From: Pseudomonas chlororaphis
GTDB lineage: Bacteria; Pseudomonadota; Gammaproteobacteria; Pseudomonadales; Pseudomonadaceae
Direction of reading: 5' to 3'
Length of the DNA stretch: 64,000 bases
NCBI RefSeq assembly: GCF_001921865.1
Contig: NZ_MSCT01000019.1
Location: 124,001-188,000, forward strand
The notes under the pieces are model-generated. The model made no database searches and was not told where the DNA came from. It saw only the letters and a list, made by a program, of their open reading frames with translations. Position numbers and translations under genes: made by a program. Shown here piece after piece: positions 24,220-32,537 of this stretch. The number at the start of each line of letters is the position of its first letter. The stretch's first letter is position 1.

Positions 24220-26322
24220 TTACGCCAGGTGCAGAGCGGTCAGCAGCATGTCGATCAGCTTGATGCCCACGAACGGCACCACGATCCCGCCCACGCCATA
24301 GATCAGCAGGTTGCGGCGCAGCAAATGGGCCGCACTGGCCGCCTGTACCCGCACCCCACGCAAGGCCAGCGGGATCAACACCACGATGATCAGGGCGTTG
24401 AACACGATCGCCGACAGGATCGCGCTCTGCGGACTGCTCAATTGCATGACGTTGAGTACGCCCAGCTGTGGATAAATCGCCGCGAACAGCGCCGGCAGGA
24501 TCGCGAAGTACTTGGCCACGTCGTTGGCGATGGAGAAGGTGGTCAGGGCGCCACGGGTCACCAGCAATTCCTTGCCGATCTGCACCACGTCCAGCAGCTT
24601 GGTCGGGTCGCTGTCGAGGTCGACCATGTTCGCCGCCTCACGCGCCGCCTGGGTGCCGTCGTTCATCGCCATGCCGACGTCGGCCTGGGCCAGCGCCGGC
24701 GCGTCGTTGGCGCCGTCGCCGCACATGGCGACCAGGCGGCCGTCGTTCTGTTCGTGGCGAATGCGCGCCAGTTTCTTCTCCGGCGTGGCTTCGGCCAACA
24801 CGTCATCCACCCCGGCCTCAGCGGCAATGGCGGCGGCGGTCAGCGGGTTGTCGCCGGTCACCATCACCGTGCGGATCCCCAGCTTGCGCAGCTCGGCGAA
24901 ACGCTCGCGGATCCCCGGCTTGACCACGTCCTTGAGGTGGATGGCGCCCAACAACTTGCCCTCGGCGCAGACCAGCAACGGCGTGCCGCCGCTCTGGGCG
25001 ATCTTGTCGATCTCCCGCGATAGCGCCGGCGCCAGATCGCCGCGTTGCAACCCGACGAAAGCCAGCACCGAATCCACCGCGCCCTTGCGATAGATCCGCC
25101 CCTGATAGTCGACACCAGACAAACGGGTCTCGGCAGTGAACGGCACGGCGGTCAATACATCGGCGGCCGGCTCGGGCTGTGGATAAAGTCCGCGCAGGTA
25201 TTCGACGATGGATTTGCCTTCCGCGGTGTCGTCCGCCAGCGAAGCCAACAAGGTGGCCTCGGCCATTTCCGGGTTGGTGACGCCAGGCGCCGCGTGGATG
25301 GCCGCGCAACGACGGTTACCGAAAGTGATGGTGCCGGTCTTGTCCAGCAGCAGGACATGCACGTCGCCCGCCGCTTCCACGGCGCGACCGGATTTGGCGA
25401 TCACGTTCAGCCGCACCAGGCGATCCATCCCGGCAATCCCGATGGCCGACAGCAAGCCGCCGATGGTGGTCGGAATCAGGGTCACCAGCAGCGCCACCAG
25501 GAACACCAGCGGCAGGCTGCCATTGGCAAAGTGGGCGAACGGTTGCAGGGTCACGACCACCATCAGGAAGATCAGCGTCAGGCCGATCAGCAGGATGTCC
25601 AGGGCCACCTCGTTCGGCGTCTTCTGGCGCTTGGCGCCCTCCACCAGCGCGATCATGCGATCGAGGGTCGACTCGCCGGGATTGCTGGTAATGCGCACCA
25701 GCAACCAGTCGGACACCAGGCGTGTGTTGCCGGTCACTGCCGAGCGGTCGCCACCGGACTCGCGGATGACCGGGGCCGACTCGCCGGTGATCGCCGCTTC
25801 GTTGACCGCCGCAATGCCCTCGATGACCTCGCCGTCGCCAGGGATCATTTCCCCCGCTTCGACGCGCACCACATCGCCTTTGCGCAGATTCGCGGCCGGG
25901 ATCACCTGGAAGCTGCCGTCGACCTTTTTCAACCGCGCGCTCAAGCCTTCGCTACCGGCCTTGAGGCTGTCGGCGCGGGCCTTGCCGCGACCTTCGGCCA
26001 AGGCTTCGGCGAAGTTGGCGAACAGCACCGTGAACCACAGCCAGAGGGCGATCTGCGCAGCGACGAAAGTCGGCACCGCGGTATCCGGCACGAAGCACAG
26101 TACCGTGGTCAAGATCGCCGTCAGCTCGACCACCAACATCACCGGCGAGCGCTGCAGCTGGCGCGGGTCGAGTTTGACGAAGGCCTGCACCAGCGCCGGA
26201 CGCCACAGGGCCGCGATCGAGGTTTTAGGTTGCTCGCCAGCACCGTGCTTGACCGCGGCGTTCTGGTCACCCGCGGTATCGGTTGCTGCCTTCTTGGAGG
26301 CAGGAACATGCATATTCATCAT
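24220..26322 (-). CDS. kdpB: potassium-transporting P-type ATPase subunit KdpB
   Basis: The 700-residue catalytic subunit is a P-type ATPase. It has the A-domain TGES (AAITGESAPVI), the phosphorylation motif DKTGTITFGN with the acylated Asp, the nucleotide-binding segment, and the hinge motif GDGANDAPALAQADVG. Seven membrane helices flank these domains. It hydrolyses ATP to drive high-affinity potassium uptake through KdpA. Tandem ATGs at 26322 and 26319 follow GAGGACTTA. It starts seven bases after the kdpA stop. Confidence 0.96.
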   Translation of the reverse strand: MMNMHVPASKKAATDTAGDQNAAVKHGAGEQPKTSIAALWRPALVQAFVKLDPRQLQRSPVMLVVELTAILTTVLCFVPDTAVPTFVAAQIALWLWFTVLFANFAEALAEGRGKARADSLKAGSEGLSARLKKVDGSFQVIPAANLRKGDVVRVEAGEMIPGDGEVIEGIAAVNEAAITGESAPVIRESGGDRSAVTGNTRLVSDWLLVRITSNPGESTLDRMIALVEGAKRQKTPNEVALDILLIGLTLIFLMVVVTLQPFAHFANGSLPLVFLVALLVTLIPTTIGGLLSAIGIAGMDRLVRLNVIAKSGRAVEAAGDVHVLLLDKTGTITFGNRRCAAIHAAPGVTNPEMAEATLLASLADDTAEGKSIVEYLRGLYPQPEPAADVLTAVPFTAETRLSGVDYQGRIYRKGAVDSVLAFVGLQRGDLAPALSREIDKIAQSGGTPLLVCAEGKLLGAIHLKDVVKPGIRERFAELRKLGIRTVMVTGDNPLTAAAIAAEAGVDDVLAEATPEKKLARIRHEQNDGRLVAMCGDGANDAPALAQADVGMAMNDGTQAAREAANMVDLDSDPTKLLDVVQIGKELLVTRGALTTFSIANDVAKYFAILPALFAAIYPQLGVLNVMQLSSPQSAILSAIVFNALIIVVLIPLALRGVRVQAASAAHLLRRNLLIYGVGGIVVPFVGIKLIDMLLTALHLA

Positions 26323-26329
26323 TAAGTCC

Positions 26330-28039
26330 TCAGCCCTTCATTCCAAAGGCAGCCATGCTCAAGTGTTCGGCAATCGGGCCCAGCGCCAGGGTCGGCAGAA
26401 AGGTCAGGCCGCCCACCAGCAAAATGGTCACGGTCAGCAGCGTGACGAACAGCGGACCATGGGTCGGGAAGCTGTTCTGGCCGATCGGCGCGGTCTTTTT
26501 CAACGCCAGGCTACCGGCCAGCGCCAGCACCGGCAGGATGTAGCCGAAACGACCGATCAGCATGCCCAGGCCCAGCATCAGGTTGTGGAACGGCGTGTTG
26601 GCACCGAATCCGGCAAAGGCCGAACCGTTGTTGGCGCTGGCCGAGGTGTAGGCGTACAGCAACTGGCTGAAACCATGGGCGCCAGGGTTGCTCACAGCAG
26701 CCACCGGCCCCGGCAGGCTGGCGGCGATGGCGCTCAGCACCAGCACGCCGACCGGCATCACCATCAGGGTCACCACCAGCAACTGCACTTCCTTGGCCTG
26801 GAGCTTCTTGCCCAGGTATTCCGGGGTACGCCCGATCATCAGGCCGGCGAGGAACACCGCGATCAGCACGTTCAGCAACATGCCGTAGAGACCCGCGCCG
26901 ACGCCGCCGAAGATCACTTCGCCGACCATCATGTTGATCAGCGCGACCATGCCGCTCAGCGGATTGAGGCTGTCATGCATGCCGTTGACCGAGCCGTTGG
27001 AGGCCGCGGTGGTGGTCACCGACCAGAGCACGGTGGCGGTGGTGCCGAACCGCGCTTCCTTGCCTTCGAGCGGCGCGGTCTGCTCGACCGCGACGTTGTC
27101 CAGGGCCGGGTTGGGCTGGTACTCGGCCCACAGCGAGGTCGCGCCGCCGATCAGGAACAGCGCCAGCATGCAGGCGATGATCGCCCGGCTCTGGCGCAGG
27201 TCCTTGACGTAGTGGCCGAAGGTGAACACCAGGGCCACCGGAATCAGGATGATCGACGCCACTTCGAACAGGTTGCTCCAAGCCGTCGGGTTCTCGAACG
27301 GGTGCGCCGAATTGACGCCAAAGAAGCCGCCGCCGTTGGTGCCCAATTGCTTGATGGCGATCTGGCTGGCCGCCGGGCCCAGCGGAATCACCTGGTCGAC
27401 GCCCTGCAGGGTCACGGCATGGACATAGTTGGCGAACGTCTGCGGCACGCCCTGCCAGACCAGGAACAACGCCAGCAGCAGGCACAGCGGCAGCAGGCCA
27501 TAGAGCGTGGCGCGGGTCATGTCGACCCAGAAGTTGCCCAGGGTCTGCGCGGAACGCCGACCAATGCCGCGGCACAGGGCGACCAGAACGGCCAGCCCGG
27601 TGGCGGCGCTGACGAAGTTTTGCACGGTCAGGCCGGCCATCTGGCTCAGGTAGCTCAGCGAGGCCTCGCCGCTGTAGGCCTGCCAGTTGGTGTTGGTCAT
27701 GAAGCTGACAGCGGTGTTGAACGCCAGCGTCCACTCCTGCCCCGGCAGGTTCTGCGGGTTGAGCGGCAAATGGTCCTGGAACAACAGAATGGCGAACAGC
27801 AGCAGAAAACCGGCCAGGTTGAACGCGAGCAAGGCCAGGGTGTACTTCTGCCAGCTCTGTTCGCTTTGCGCATCGACGCCCGAAAGCCGGTAGCAGGCAC
27901 GCTCGACCGGCCCCAGCACTGGCGTCAGCCAGGTGCGCTGGCCCTCCATCACCTTGTAGTAGAACCGCCCCAGGAACGGCGCGGGCAGCAGCACCAAGGC
28001 AAAGAAGCCGAGGATCAGCCAATAGTCATAACTGTGCAT
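26330..28039 (-). CDS. kdpA: potassium-transporting ATPase subunit KdpA
   Basis: The 569-residue channel-like subunit has about ten membrane helices and the selectivity-filter loops of the SKT superfamily (for example FMTNTNWQAYSGE and LGTNGGGFFGVNSAHPFENP). It binds and translocates potassium for KdpB. The start at 28039 follows AGGAG at six bases. It lies between kdpF and kdpB with gaps under ten bases. Confidence 0.96.
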   Translation of the reverse strand: MHSYDYWLILGFFALVLLPAPFLGRFYYKVMEGQRTWLTPVLGPVERACYRLSGVDAQSEQSWQKYTLALLAFNLAGFLLLFAILLFQDHLPLNPQNLPGQEWTLAFNTAVSFMTNTNWQAYSGEASLSYLSQMAGLTVQNFVSAATGLAVLVALCRGIGRRSAQTLGNFWVDMTRATLYGLLPLCLLLALFLVWQGVPQTFANYVHAVTLQGVDQVIPLGPAASQIAIKQLGTNGGGFFGVNSAHPFENPTAWSNLFEVASIILIPVALVFTFGHYVKDLRQSRAIIACMLALFLIGGATSLWAEYQPNPALDNVAVEQTAPLEGKEARFGTTATVLWSVTTTAASNGSVNGMHDSLNPLSGMVALINMMVGEVIFGGVGAGLYGMLLNVLIAVFLAGLMIGRTPEYLGKKLQAKEVQLLVVTLMVMPVGVLVLSAIAASLPGPVAAVSNPGAHGFSQLLYAYTSASANNGSAFAGFGANTPFHNLMLGLGMLIGRFGYILPVLALAGSLALKKTAPIGQNSFPTHGPLFVTLLTVTILLVGGLTFLPTLALGPIAEHLSMAAFGMKG

Positions 28040-28047
28040 AGCCGCTC

Positions 28048-28137
28048 CTAGTTCCGGTCCGCGCGCAACAGCGCAACCAGTAGATAGATGAACAGTCCCA
28101 CTGCCAGCAGCAGGGACACCCCGTCCAGAACGCTCAT
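28048..28137 (-). CDS. kdpF: K+-transporting ATPase small subunit KdpF
   Basis: A 29-residue single-helix membrane peptide (MSVLDGVSLLLAVGLFIYLL) of typical KdpF size, directly upstream of kdpA. It is preceded by GGAGAG. KdpF stabilises the KdpFABC complex. It is the first gene of the operon, so the kdp promoter lies upstream of 28137. Confidence 0.88.
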   Translation of the reverse strand: MSVLDGVSLLLAVGLFIYLLVALLRADRN

Positions 28138-28237
28138 GGAATCTCTCCGTGGTACGGCAATCGCCGCGTGTAGGAGCATTGTCCGCAGGGAAGCTGTAAA
28201 GGAACGAGATCGAGGGAGTGGGCGGTGCATAAAGAAA

Positions 28238-28269
28238 GCGTAAAGAATGGCTTTACGCGGGGTTTACGC
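28238..28269 (-). promoter_or_regulatory. candidate KdpE operator of kdpFABC
   Basis: GCGTAAAG (28238-28245) and CTTTACGC (28251-28258) form a perfect inverted repeat with a five-base spacer. A third half-site TTTACGC (28263-28269) repeats the second one exactly 11 bases on, one helical turn. It lies about 100 bases upstream of kdpF. T-rich direct half-sites one turn apart are characteristic of OmpR-family regulators such as KdpE. Confidence 0.5.
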
Positions 28270-28422
28270 GGAGGCGGCGAGCCTTGGCAGGGCTGCCCGG
28301 GCGGGCAGCACCGCCCCCTTGTGGCACGCTCGTGCACCATTGCGAGATCCCTTGCTCGCGAAATAATCGCAAACATTCCCGATACGACAGCTTTGGGTCC
28401 TTTACGACACCCCTTCCCTGGC

Positions 28423-28438
28423 TGGCATGAGCGCTGCA
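28423..28438 (+). promoter_or_regulatory. sigma-54 (RpoN) type -24/-12 promoter of the ethanolamine permease gene
   Basis: TGGCATGAGCGCTGCA matches the consensus TGGCACG-N4-TTGCA at 10 of 12 defined positions, with the invariant GG and GC at the correct distance. Transcription would start near 28449, about 28 bases before the permease start at 28477. Confidence 0.65.
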
Positions 28439-28476
28439 CAACGCCTTCGAGCACTTCATTCCGTTCGGAGCCACGC

Positions 28477-29865
28477 ATGAACACACAACTCAAACCAACG
28501 CTGGGCACGCTGCATTTATGGGGAATCGCGGTGGGGCTGGTGATCTCCGGGGAATACTTCGGCTGGAGTTACGGCTGGGGCGTCGCCGGCACCCTGGGCT
28601 TTCTGCTGACCTCGCTGATGGTCGCGGCGATGTACACCTGTTTCATCTTCAGCTTCACCGAACTGACGACCGCCATTCCTCATGCCGGCGGGCCCTTCGC
28701 CTATAGCCGCCGGGCGTTCGGTGAAAAAGGCGGGCTGATCGCCGGACTGGCGACCCTGATCGAATTCGTCTTCGCCCCACCGGCCATTGCCCTGGCGATC
28801 GGTGCCTATCTGAACGTGCAGTTCCCGGCCCTGGACCCGAAACACGCAGCCGTCGGCGCCTACCTGGTGTTCATGGGCCTGAACATCCTCGGGGTCAAGC
28901 TCGCCGCCACCTTCGAGCTGGTGGTCTGCGTATTGGCGGTGGCCGAACTGCTGGTGTTCATGGGCGTAGTCGCGCCGGCCTTCAGCTTCAGCCGCTTCGC
29001 CCTCAATGGCTGGGCAGGCTCGGACACCTTCGGCGCGCCGGCGATTGCCGGGATGTTCGCCGCCATTCCGTTCGCGATCTGGTTCTTCCTCGCCATCGAA
29101 GGCGCGGCCATGGCCGCCGAAGAAGCCAAGGACCCGAAGCGCACCATTCCCAAGGCCTATATCAGCGGCATCCTGACCCTGGTGTTGCTGGCCATGGGGG
29201 TGATGTTCTTCGCCGGCGGCGTGGGCGACTGGCGCACCCTGGCGAACATCAACGACCCGCTGCCCCAGGCGATGAAAGCCGTGGTCGGGGACAACTCCGG
29301 CTGGCTGCACATGTTGGTCTGGATCGGTCTGTTCGGCCTGGTCGCGAGCTTCCACGGCATCATCCTTGGCTACTCGCGGCAGTTCTTCGCCCTCGCTCGC
29401 GCCGGCTATCTGCCGGCCTCGCTGGCCAAGCTGTCGCGCTTCCAGACCCCGCACCGCGCCATCATCGCCGGCGGCCTGATCGGTATCGCGGCGATTTACA
29501 GCGATGGGCTGATCAACCTGGGTGGCATGACCCTGACCGCGGCAATGATCACCATGGCCGTATTCGGCGCCATCGTGATGTACATCATGAGCATGCTCAG
29601 CCTGTTCAAGCTGCGTAAGGCCGAACCGCTCCTGGAGCGCACCTTCCGCGCGCCCGGCTATCCGCTGGTGCCGGCCATCGCCCTGGTGCTGGCCGTGGTC
29701 TGCCTGGTGGCCATGGCTTGGTTCAATAGCCTGATCGGCCTGATCTTCCTCGGTTTCATGGCGGCCGGTTTCATCTACTTCCAGTTGACCGCACAGCTAC
29801 GCGCCGCTGCGCCGGCGGACGCCATGCTGACCGGGCTGATGGGGGACGATGCCTCTGCCGCATAA
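28477..29865 (+). CDS. eat: ethanolamine permease (APC family)
   Basis: A 462-residue amino acid/polyamine/organocation transporter with about twelve membrane helices. The opening block (LHLWGIAVGLVISGEYFGW) and FFLAIEGAAMAAEEAKDPKR fit the Eat/EutP ethanolamine permease subgroup. It imports ethanolamine through the inner membrane. The start at 28477 follows CGGAG. The usual partners eutB and eutC are not adjacent here, so ammonia-lyase genes would have to lie elsewhere. A sigma-54 type promoter just upstream agrees with reports that ethanolamine use in Pseudomonas is under RpoN-dependent control. Confidence 0.85.
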   Translation: MNTQLKPTLGTLHLWGIAVGLVISGEYFGWSYGWGVAGTLGFLLTSLMVAAMYTCFIFSFTELTTAIPHAGGPFAYSRRAFGEKGGLIAGLATLIEFVFAPPAIALAIGAYLNVQFPALDPKHAAVGAYLVFMGLNILGVKLAATFELVVCVLAVAELLVFMGVVAPAFSFSRFALNGWAGSDTFGAPAIAGMFAAIPFAIWFFLAIEGAAMAAEEAKDPKRTIPKAYISGILTLVLLAMGVMFFAGGVGDWRTLANINDPLPQAMKAVVGDNSGWLHMLVWIGLFGLVASFHGIILGYSRQFFALARAGYLPASLAKLSRFQTPHRAIIAGGLIGIAAIYSDGLINLGGMTLTAAMITMAVFGAIVMYIMSMLSLFKLRKAEPLLERTFRAPGYPLVPAIALVLAVVCLVAMAWFNSLIGLIFLGFMAAGFIYFQLTAQLRAAAPADAMLTGLMGDDASAA

Positions 29866-30005
29866 CCTTCGGCGGCGACAAGGAGCTGATACGAAAAAGC
29901 CTGCAGGGCCTACAATGGAACCACTGCCAAACGCTGTCACTCGAAGTGGTATGGCAACTGGCGGACGAACCCCTCGCCCGCCGGTATGCCCTCAAGGAGA
30001 GTCCT

Positions 30006-30173
30006 ATGCCCTGGTATGCCTGGTTGATTCTGGTCGTTGCAATCGGCTCGATCATTGGCGGTTTGATGATGCTGCGCGATACCGCCAACAAGGTGGAACT
30101 GACCGACGAACAACGCAAACGCGTTGCCGAACGCAACGCGGAAGCAGACGCCAAGGACGCGCAAAACCGCTGA
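30006..30173 (+). CDS. small single-helix membrane protein (DUF2897-like)
   Basis: A 55-residue protein with one N-terminal helix (WYAWLILVVAIGSIIGGLMM) and a charged, Lys/Glu-rich cytoplasmic tail ending in DAQNR. The function is unknown; it resembles the DUF2897 family of short membrane proteins in gamma-proteobacteria. AAGGAGAGTCCT precedes the start and a terminator follows 20 bases after the stop. Confidence 0.75.
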   Translation: MPWYAWLILVVAIGSIIGGLMMLRDTANKVELTDEQRKRVAERNAEADAKDAQNR

Positions 30174-30192
30174 GCGGATCATCCGATTCAAC

Positions 30193-30226
30193 AGCCCTGC
30201 CACTCATGAAGTGGCGGGGCTTTTTT
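30193..30226 (+). terminator. intrinsic terminator after the DUF2897-like gene
   Basis: AGCCCTGCCACT pairs with AGTGGCGGGGCT (one G-T wobble), followed by TTTTTTA. Confidence 0.88.
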
Positions 30227-30240
30227 AGGGGCTTGCGGCG

Positions 30241-31092
30241 TTACTTTTCCCACGCCGCCTTGGCAATATGCAGGCCGTGCTGACCCTTGTAGGCGGCGCG
30301 TTCAGGCTGGCTCCAGCCGTCGAGCAGCGCCGCGTCGAGCCGGTAGATTTCCACGCCCAGCGGCCGACAGACGCTGAGCGGGTCCTGAGCGTCCGGCCCC
30401 CACATGGGCAGCGACAGATCACCGCCCGGGCAGGTCGACAACGCACACAGCAGGTCGATTTCAGCAAAGAACTCCAGGTAGTCGCCCTTCTGCGCGGGGC
30501 AAGCCTTCATGAAATACATGTCGTCATGATTGAGCCCTGTGCACTGAAAGATGTTCAGCACGTCATGCACATCGAACTCGGTCAGGCCATGGGGCAGGAC
30601 CGCGCGCGTCAGGTTGGAGTGGCAATGGTGATGAAAGTCTTCCCCCGTGAGCATCCTGTTCACATAAGGGTCGCAGCGCGTACCGAGCAGATCGTGCAAA
30701 CGCCCACCGTGCTCATCGATGCCATAACCGGCCAGGCTGTCATCGGTGATGGTCACCAGCGGCCGTAGGAACGGCAGGTTCGACCACAAGCGATCGTGGG
30801 TACTGACGTGCGCGCCCTGCAACTGTCGGGTACGGGCCGCCCACAGCCGCTCCCGCGGATCGTTGGCGTTCCAGACATTGAAATCCCCCACCTGCGGGCC
30901 GGCCGGCGTGGTCACCCGAAACACATGCCCAGCCGGCACATGCCAGGCCCGTCCGGTGCGAATCGGTACCTCGAACTGCTCGATCAGCCTACGCCCATGC
31001 GGCGTATCGCGAACCCGTTCGTAAAAGGCCGTGTCCACCTGCAGGGCCGAGCCTTTGCTGACCTGATAAGCCGCGGGATAGTCTTTGTACAT
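30241..31092 (-). CDS. DUF1989 urea carboxylase-associated family protein
   Basis: A 283-residue cytoplasmic protein of the DUF1989 family (urea amidolyase-associated proteins). It has the conserved blocks GDFNVWNANDPRERLW, VNIFQC-type cysteine context (LNIFQCTGLNHDDMYF) and a Cys/His-rich segment (FHHHCHSNL). The activity of the family is not established. Urea carboxylase genes are absent here, so the usual context is missing. The gene is 15 bases downstream of a GntR regulator gene on the same strand and is probably controlled by it. Confidence 0.8.
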   Translation of the reverse strand: MYKDYPAAYQVSKGSALQVDTAFYERVRDTPHGRRLIEQFEVPIRTGRAWHVPAGHVFRVTTPAGPQVGDFNVWNANDPRERLWAARTRQLQGAHVSTHDRLWSNLPFLRPLVTITDDSLAGYGIDEHGGRLHDLLGTRCDPYVNRMLTGEDFHHHCHSNLTRAVLPHGLTEFDVHDVLNIFQCTGLNHDDMYFMKACPAQKGDYLEFFAEIDLLCALSTCPGGDLSLPMWGPDAQDPLSVCRPLGVEIYRLDAALLDGWSQPERAAYKGQHGLHIAKAAWEK

Positions 31093-31107
31093 GGTTTGAA
31101 CCCTCGA

Positions 31108-31761
31108 TCAGTGGCAGGAAGAATGGTTGAGGATGTCGAGCAGCAGGCGCTCGGAGTCGTCCAGGTAAATGCCCAGGGTTTCGCCGGCGGCGCGCTTGTC
31201 GCCATCGGCGAGCAAATCGTGGATCTGCCGGTCCCGAGCCAGCCAGGGCGCCTGAAAACGCTGTTCGTCGGGGGCCGCGCAAAACACCAGGCGCATCTGC
31301 GCCACGACGTTAGTGAAGAACTCATCAAACAAGGGGCTGTGCATCAAACCGACGATGTGCTGATGAAACGCCAGGCTGTGGGTGCCCACCGCTCGCCAAT
31401 CCTCGCGCTCGCGTGCCAGTTCGCTGGCCTCCAGGGCCTCGAGCATGCGATCGGACTGGTATTCGCGCAGCGGCTTGCTGGAGGCGACGGCCTGCAATTC
31501 CAGGGTACGTCGCACCTGAAACAGATCGCGTACGTCAGCGATCCCCAACCGGCGCACGGTCACGCCCTTATGGCGTGTATAGCGGGCCAGCCCTTCCTGC
31601 CCGAGACGATGCAGGGCCTCGCGAATGGTATTGCGCGAGGCGTTGTAGGCAGCCACCAGATCGTTTTCCACCAGGGCTATGCCCGGCAGCAGGCGACCGC
31701 CGATGATATCGGCGCGCAATTCAAGGGTGATCTGATCGGCCAGGGACAATGCGCTGCTCAT
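31108..31761 (-). CDS. GntR-family transcriptional regulator (FadR subfamily)
   Basis: The 217-residue regulator has an N-terminal winged helix (about 8-75: LELRADIIGGRLLPG, then NTIREALHRLGQEGL) and a helical FCD ligand-binding domain with metal-type histidines (HSLAFHQHI and the DRQIHDLL segment). It probably controls itself and the DUF1989 gene that follows. The start at 31761 fits AAGGCG upstream. A perfect palindrome (GATTGTTGAACAATC) lies 15 bases before the start. Confidence 0.87.
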   Translation of the reverse strand: MSSALSLADQITLELRADIIGGRLLPGIALVENDLVAAYNASRNTIREALHRLGQEGLARYTRHKGVTVRRLGIADVRDLFQVRRTLELQAVASSKPLREYQSDRMLEALEASELAREREDWRAVGTHSLAFHQHIVGLMHSPLFDEFFTNVVAQMRLVFCAAPDEQRFQAPWLARDRQIHDLLADGDKRAAGETLGIYLDDSERLLLDILNHSSCH

Positions 31762-31775
31762 GAATATCGCCTTGT

Positions 31776-31790
31776 GATTGTTGAACAATC
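31776..31790 (-). promoter_or_regulatory. candidate operator of the GntR regulator
   Basis: GATTGTTGAACAATC is a perfect 7-1-7 palindrome directly upstream of the regulator gene, where self-control is common for FadR-type GntR proteins. A second, looser inverted repeat (ATTGATATCCAAT) follows at 31792-31804. Confidence 0.45.
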
Positions 31791-31942
31791 CATTGATATC
31801 CAATAATCACTATTCATGCCAATCTTCGAGCCGAGGGCTGGACCACGGCTTTGCCAAGGCGTGAACGAGAGAAGGTTCAAAAGTCCAGCCACCCTCCCGC
31901 CACCTTGGTTAAAATGGTTTCCTCGTTGTGGAGACCTTCCCG

Positions 31943-32509
31943 ATGCGTTATTCGCAAGACCATAAAGCCCAAACCCATCAACGCATCATCAAGGAAGCTG
32001 CCGAACGCTTTCGACGAGACGGCATCGGCGCGACAGGCCTGCAACCACTGATGAAAGCGCTGGGGCTGACCCATGGCGGCTTCTACTCGCACTTCAAATC
32101 CAAGGATGAGCTGGTCGAAAAAGCCTTGCAGGCCGCCGCCGCGGAACTCGATACCCACTGCGCCACGCTGTTTGCCCAGGAACAGCCACTGCACGCCTTT
32201 ATCGACAGCTATCTGTCCGAATGGCATCAGACTTCCCCCGGCCAGGGTTGCCCCCTGCCCACCATGTCTTCGGAACTGGGCCTGCGCGGACAAGCCAGCC
32301 CCACCACCGACGCGGTGCTCAATGCCCGGCTGTCCCAGGTAGAGGCCAGCCTCGAAGGAGACAACGTCAGCGATCAGGGCCTGGTGATCATGTCGACCCT
32401 GGTCGGGGCCCTGATGCTGTCGCGCAGCGTCGAGGACCCGGACCTGGCCAAGCGGATACTGGAAGTCACCCGCGGGCATTTGAAAAAGCAGGATGAGCCA
32501 CCAAGATAA
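31943..32509 (+). CDS. TetR-family transcriptional regulator
   Basis: A 188-residue regulator. The N-terminal helix-turn-helix (about 8-55) reads RIIKEAAERFRRDG followed by LTHGGFYSHFKSKDEL, the TetR recognition-helix pattern. The C-terminal ligand domain includes GCPLPTMSSELG, seen in regulators of the NemR/YjdC-like group that respond to electrophiles. The ligand is unknown. The start at 31943 follows TGGAGA. It converges with the SDR gene 28 bases downstream, which is a candidate target. Confidence 0.87.
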   Translation: MRYSQDHKAQTHQRIIKEAAERFRRDGIGATGLQPLMKALGLTHGGFYSHFKSKDELVEKALQAAAAELDTHCATLFAQEQPLHAFIDSYLSEWHQTSPGQGCPLPTMSSELGLRGQASPTTDAVLNARLSQVEASLEGDNVSDQGLVIMSTLVGALMLSRSVEDPDLAKRILEVTRGHLKKQDEPPR

Positions 32510-32537
32510 TCCCTGGCCCCATCCTGCGTCGGCATTG

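Larger units (their letters stand above)
28138..28476. other. divergent control region between kdpF and the ethanolamine permease gene
   Basis: This 339-base region has no supported gene. It carries a set of TTTACGC half-sites nearer kdpF (28238-28269) and a sigma-54 type promoter (28423-28438) nearer the permease gene. The two are listed separately. Confidence 0.6.

Noticed and set aside
25208..28051. Long plus-strand open frame of 947 codons across the kdpB and kdpA genes
   Set aside because: It is antisense to two well-conserved genes, has no domain signature, and is rich in Gln/His/Arg as expected from the reverse of G+C-rich coding DNA.
28160..28185. TGTAGGAGC in the kdpF upstream region as a third REP element
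   Set aside because: Only the first nine bases match; the palindrome part of the REP sequence is missing.
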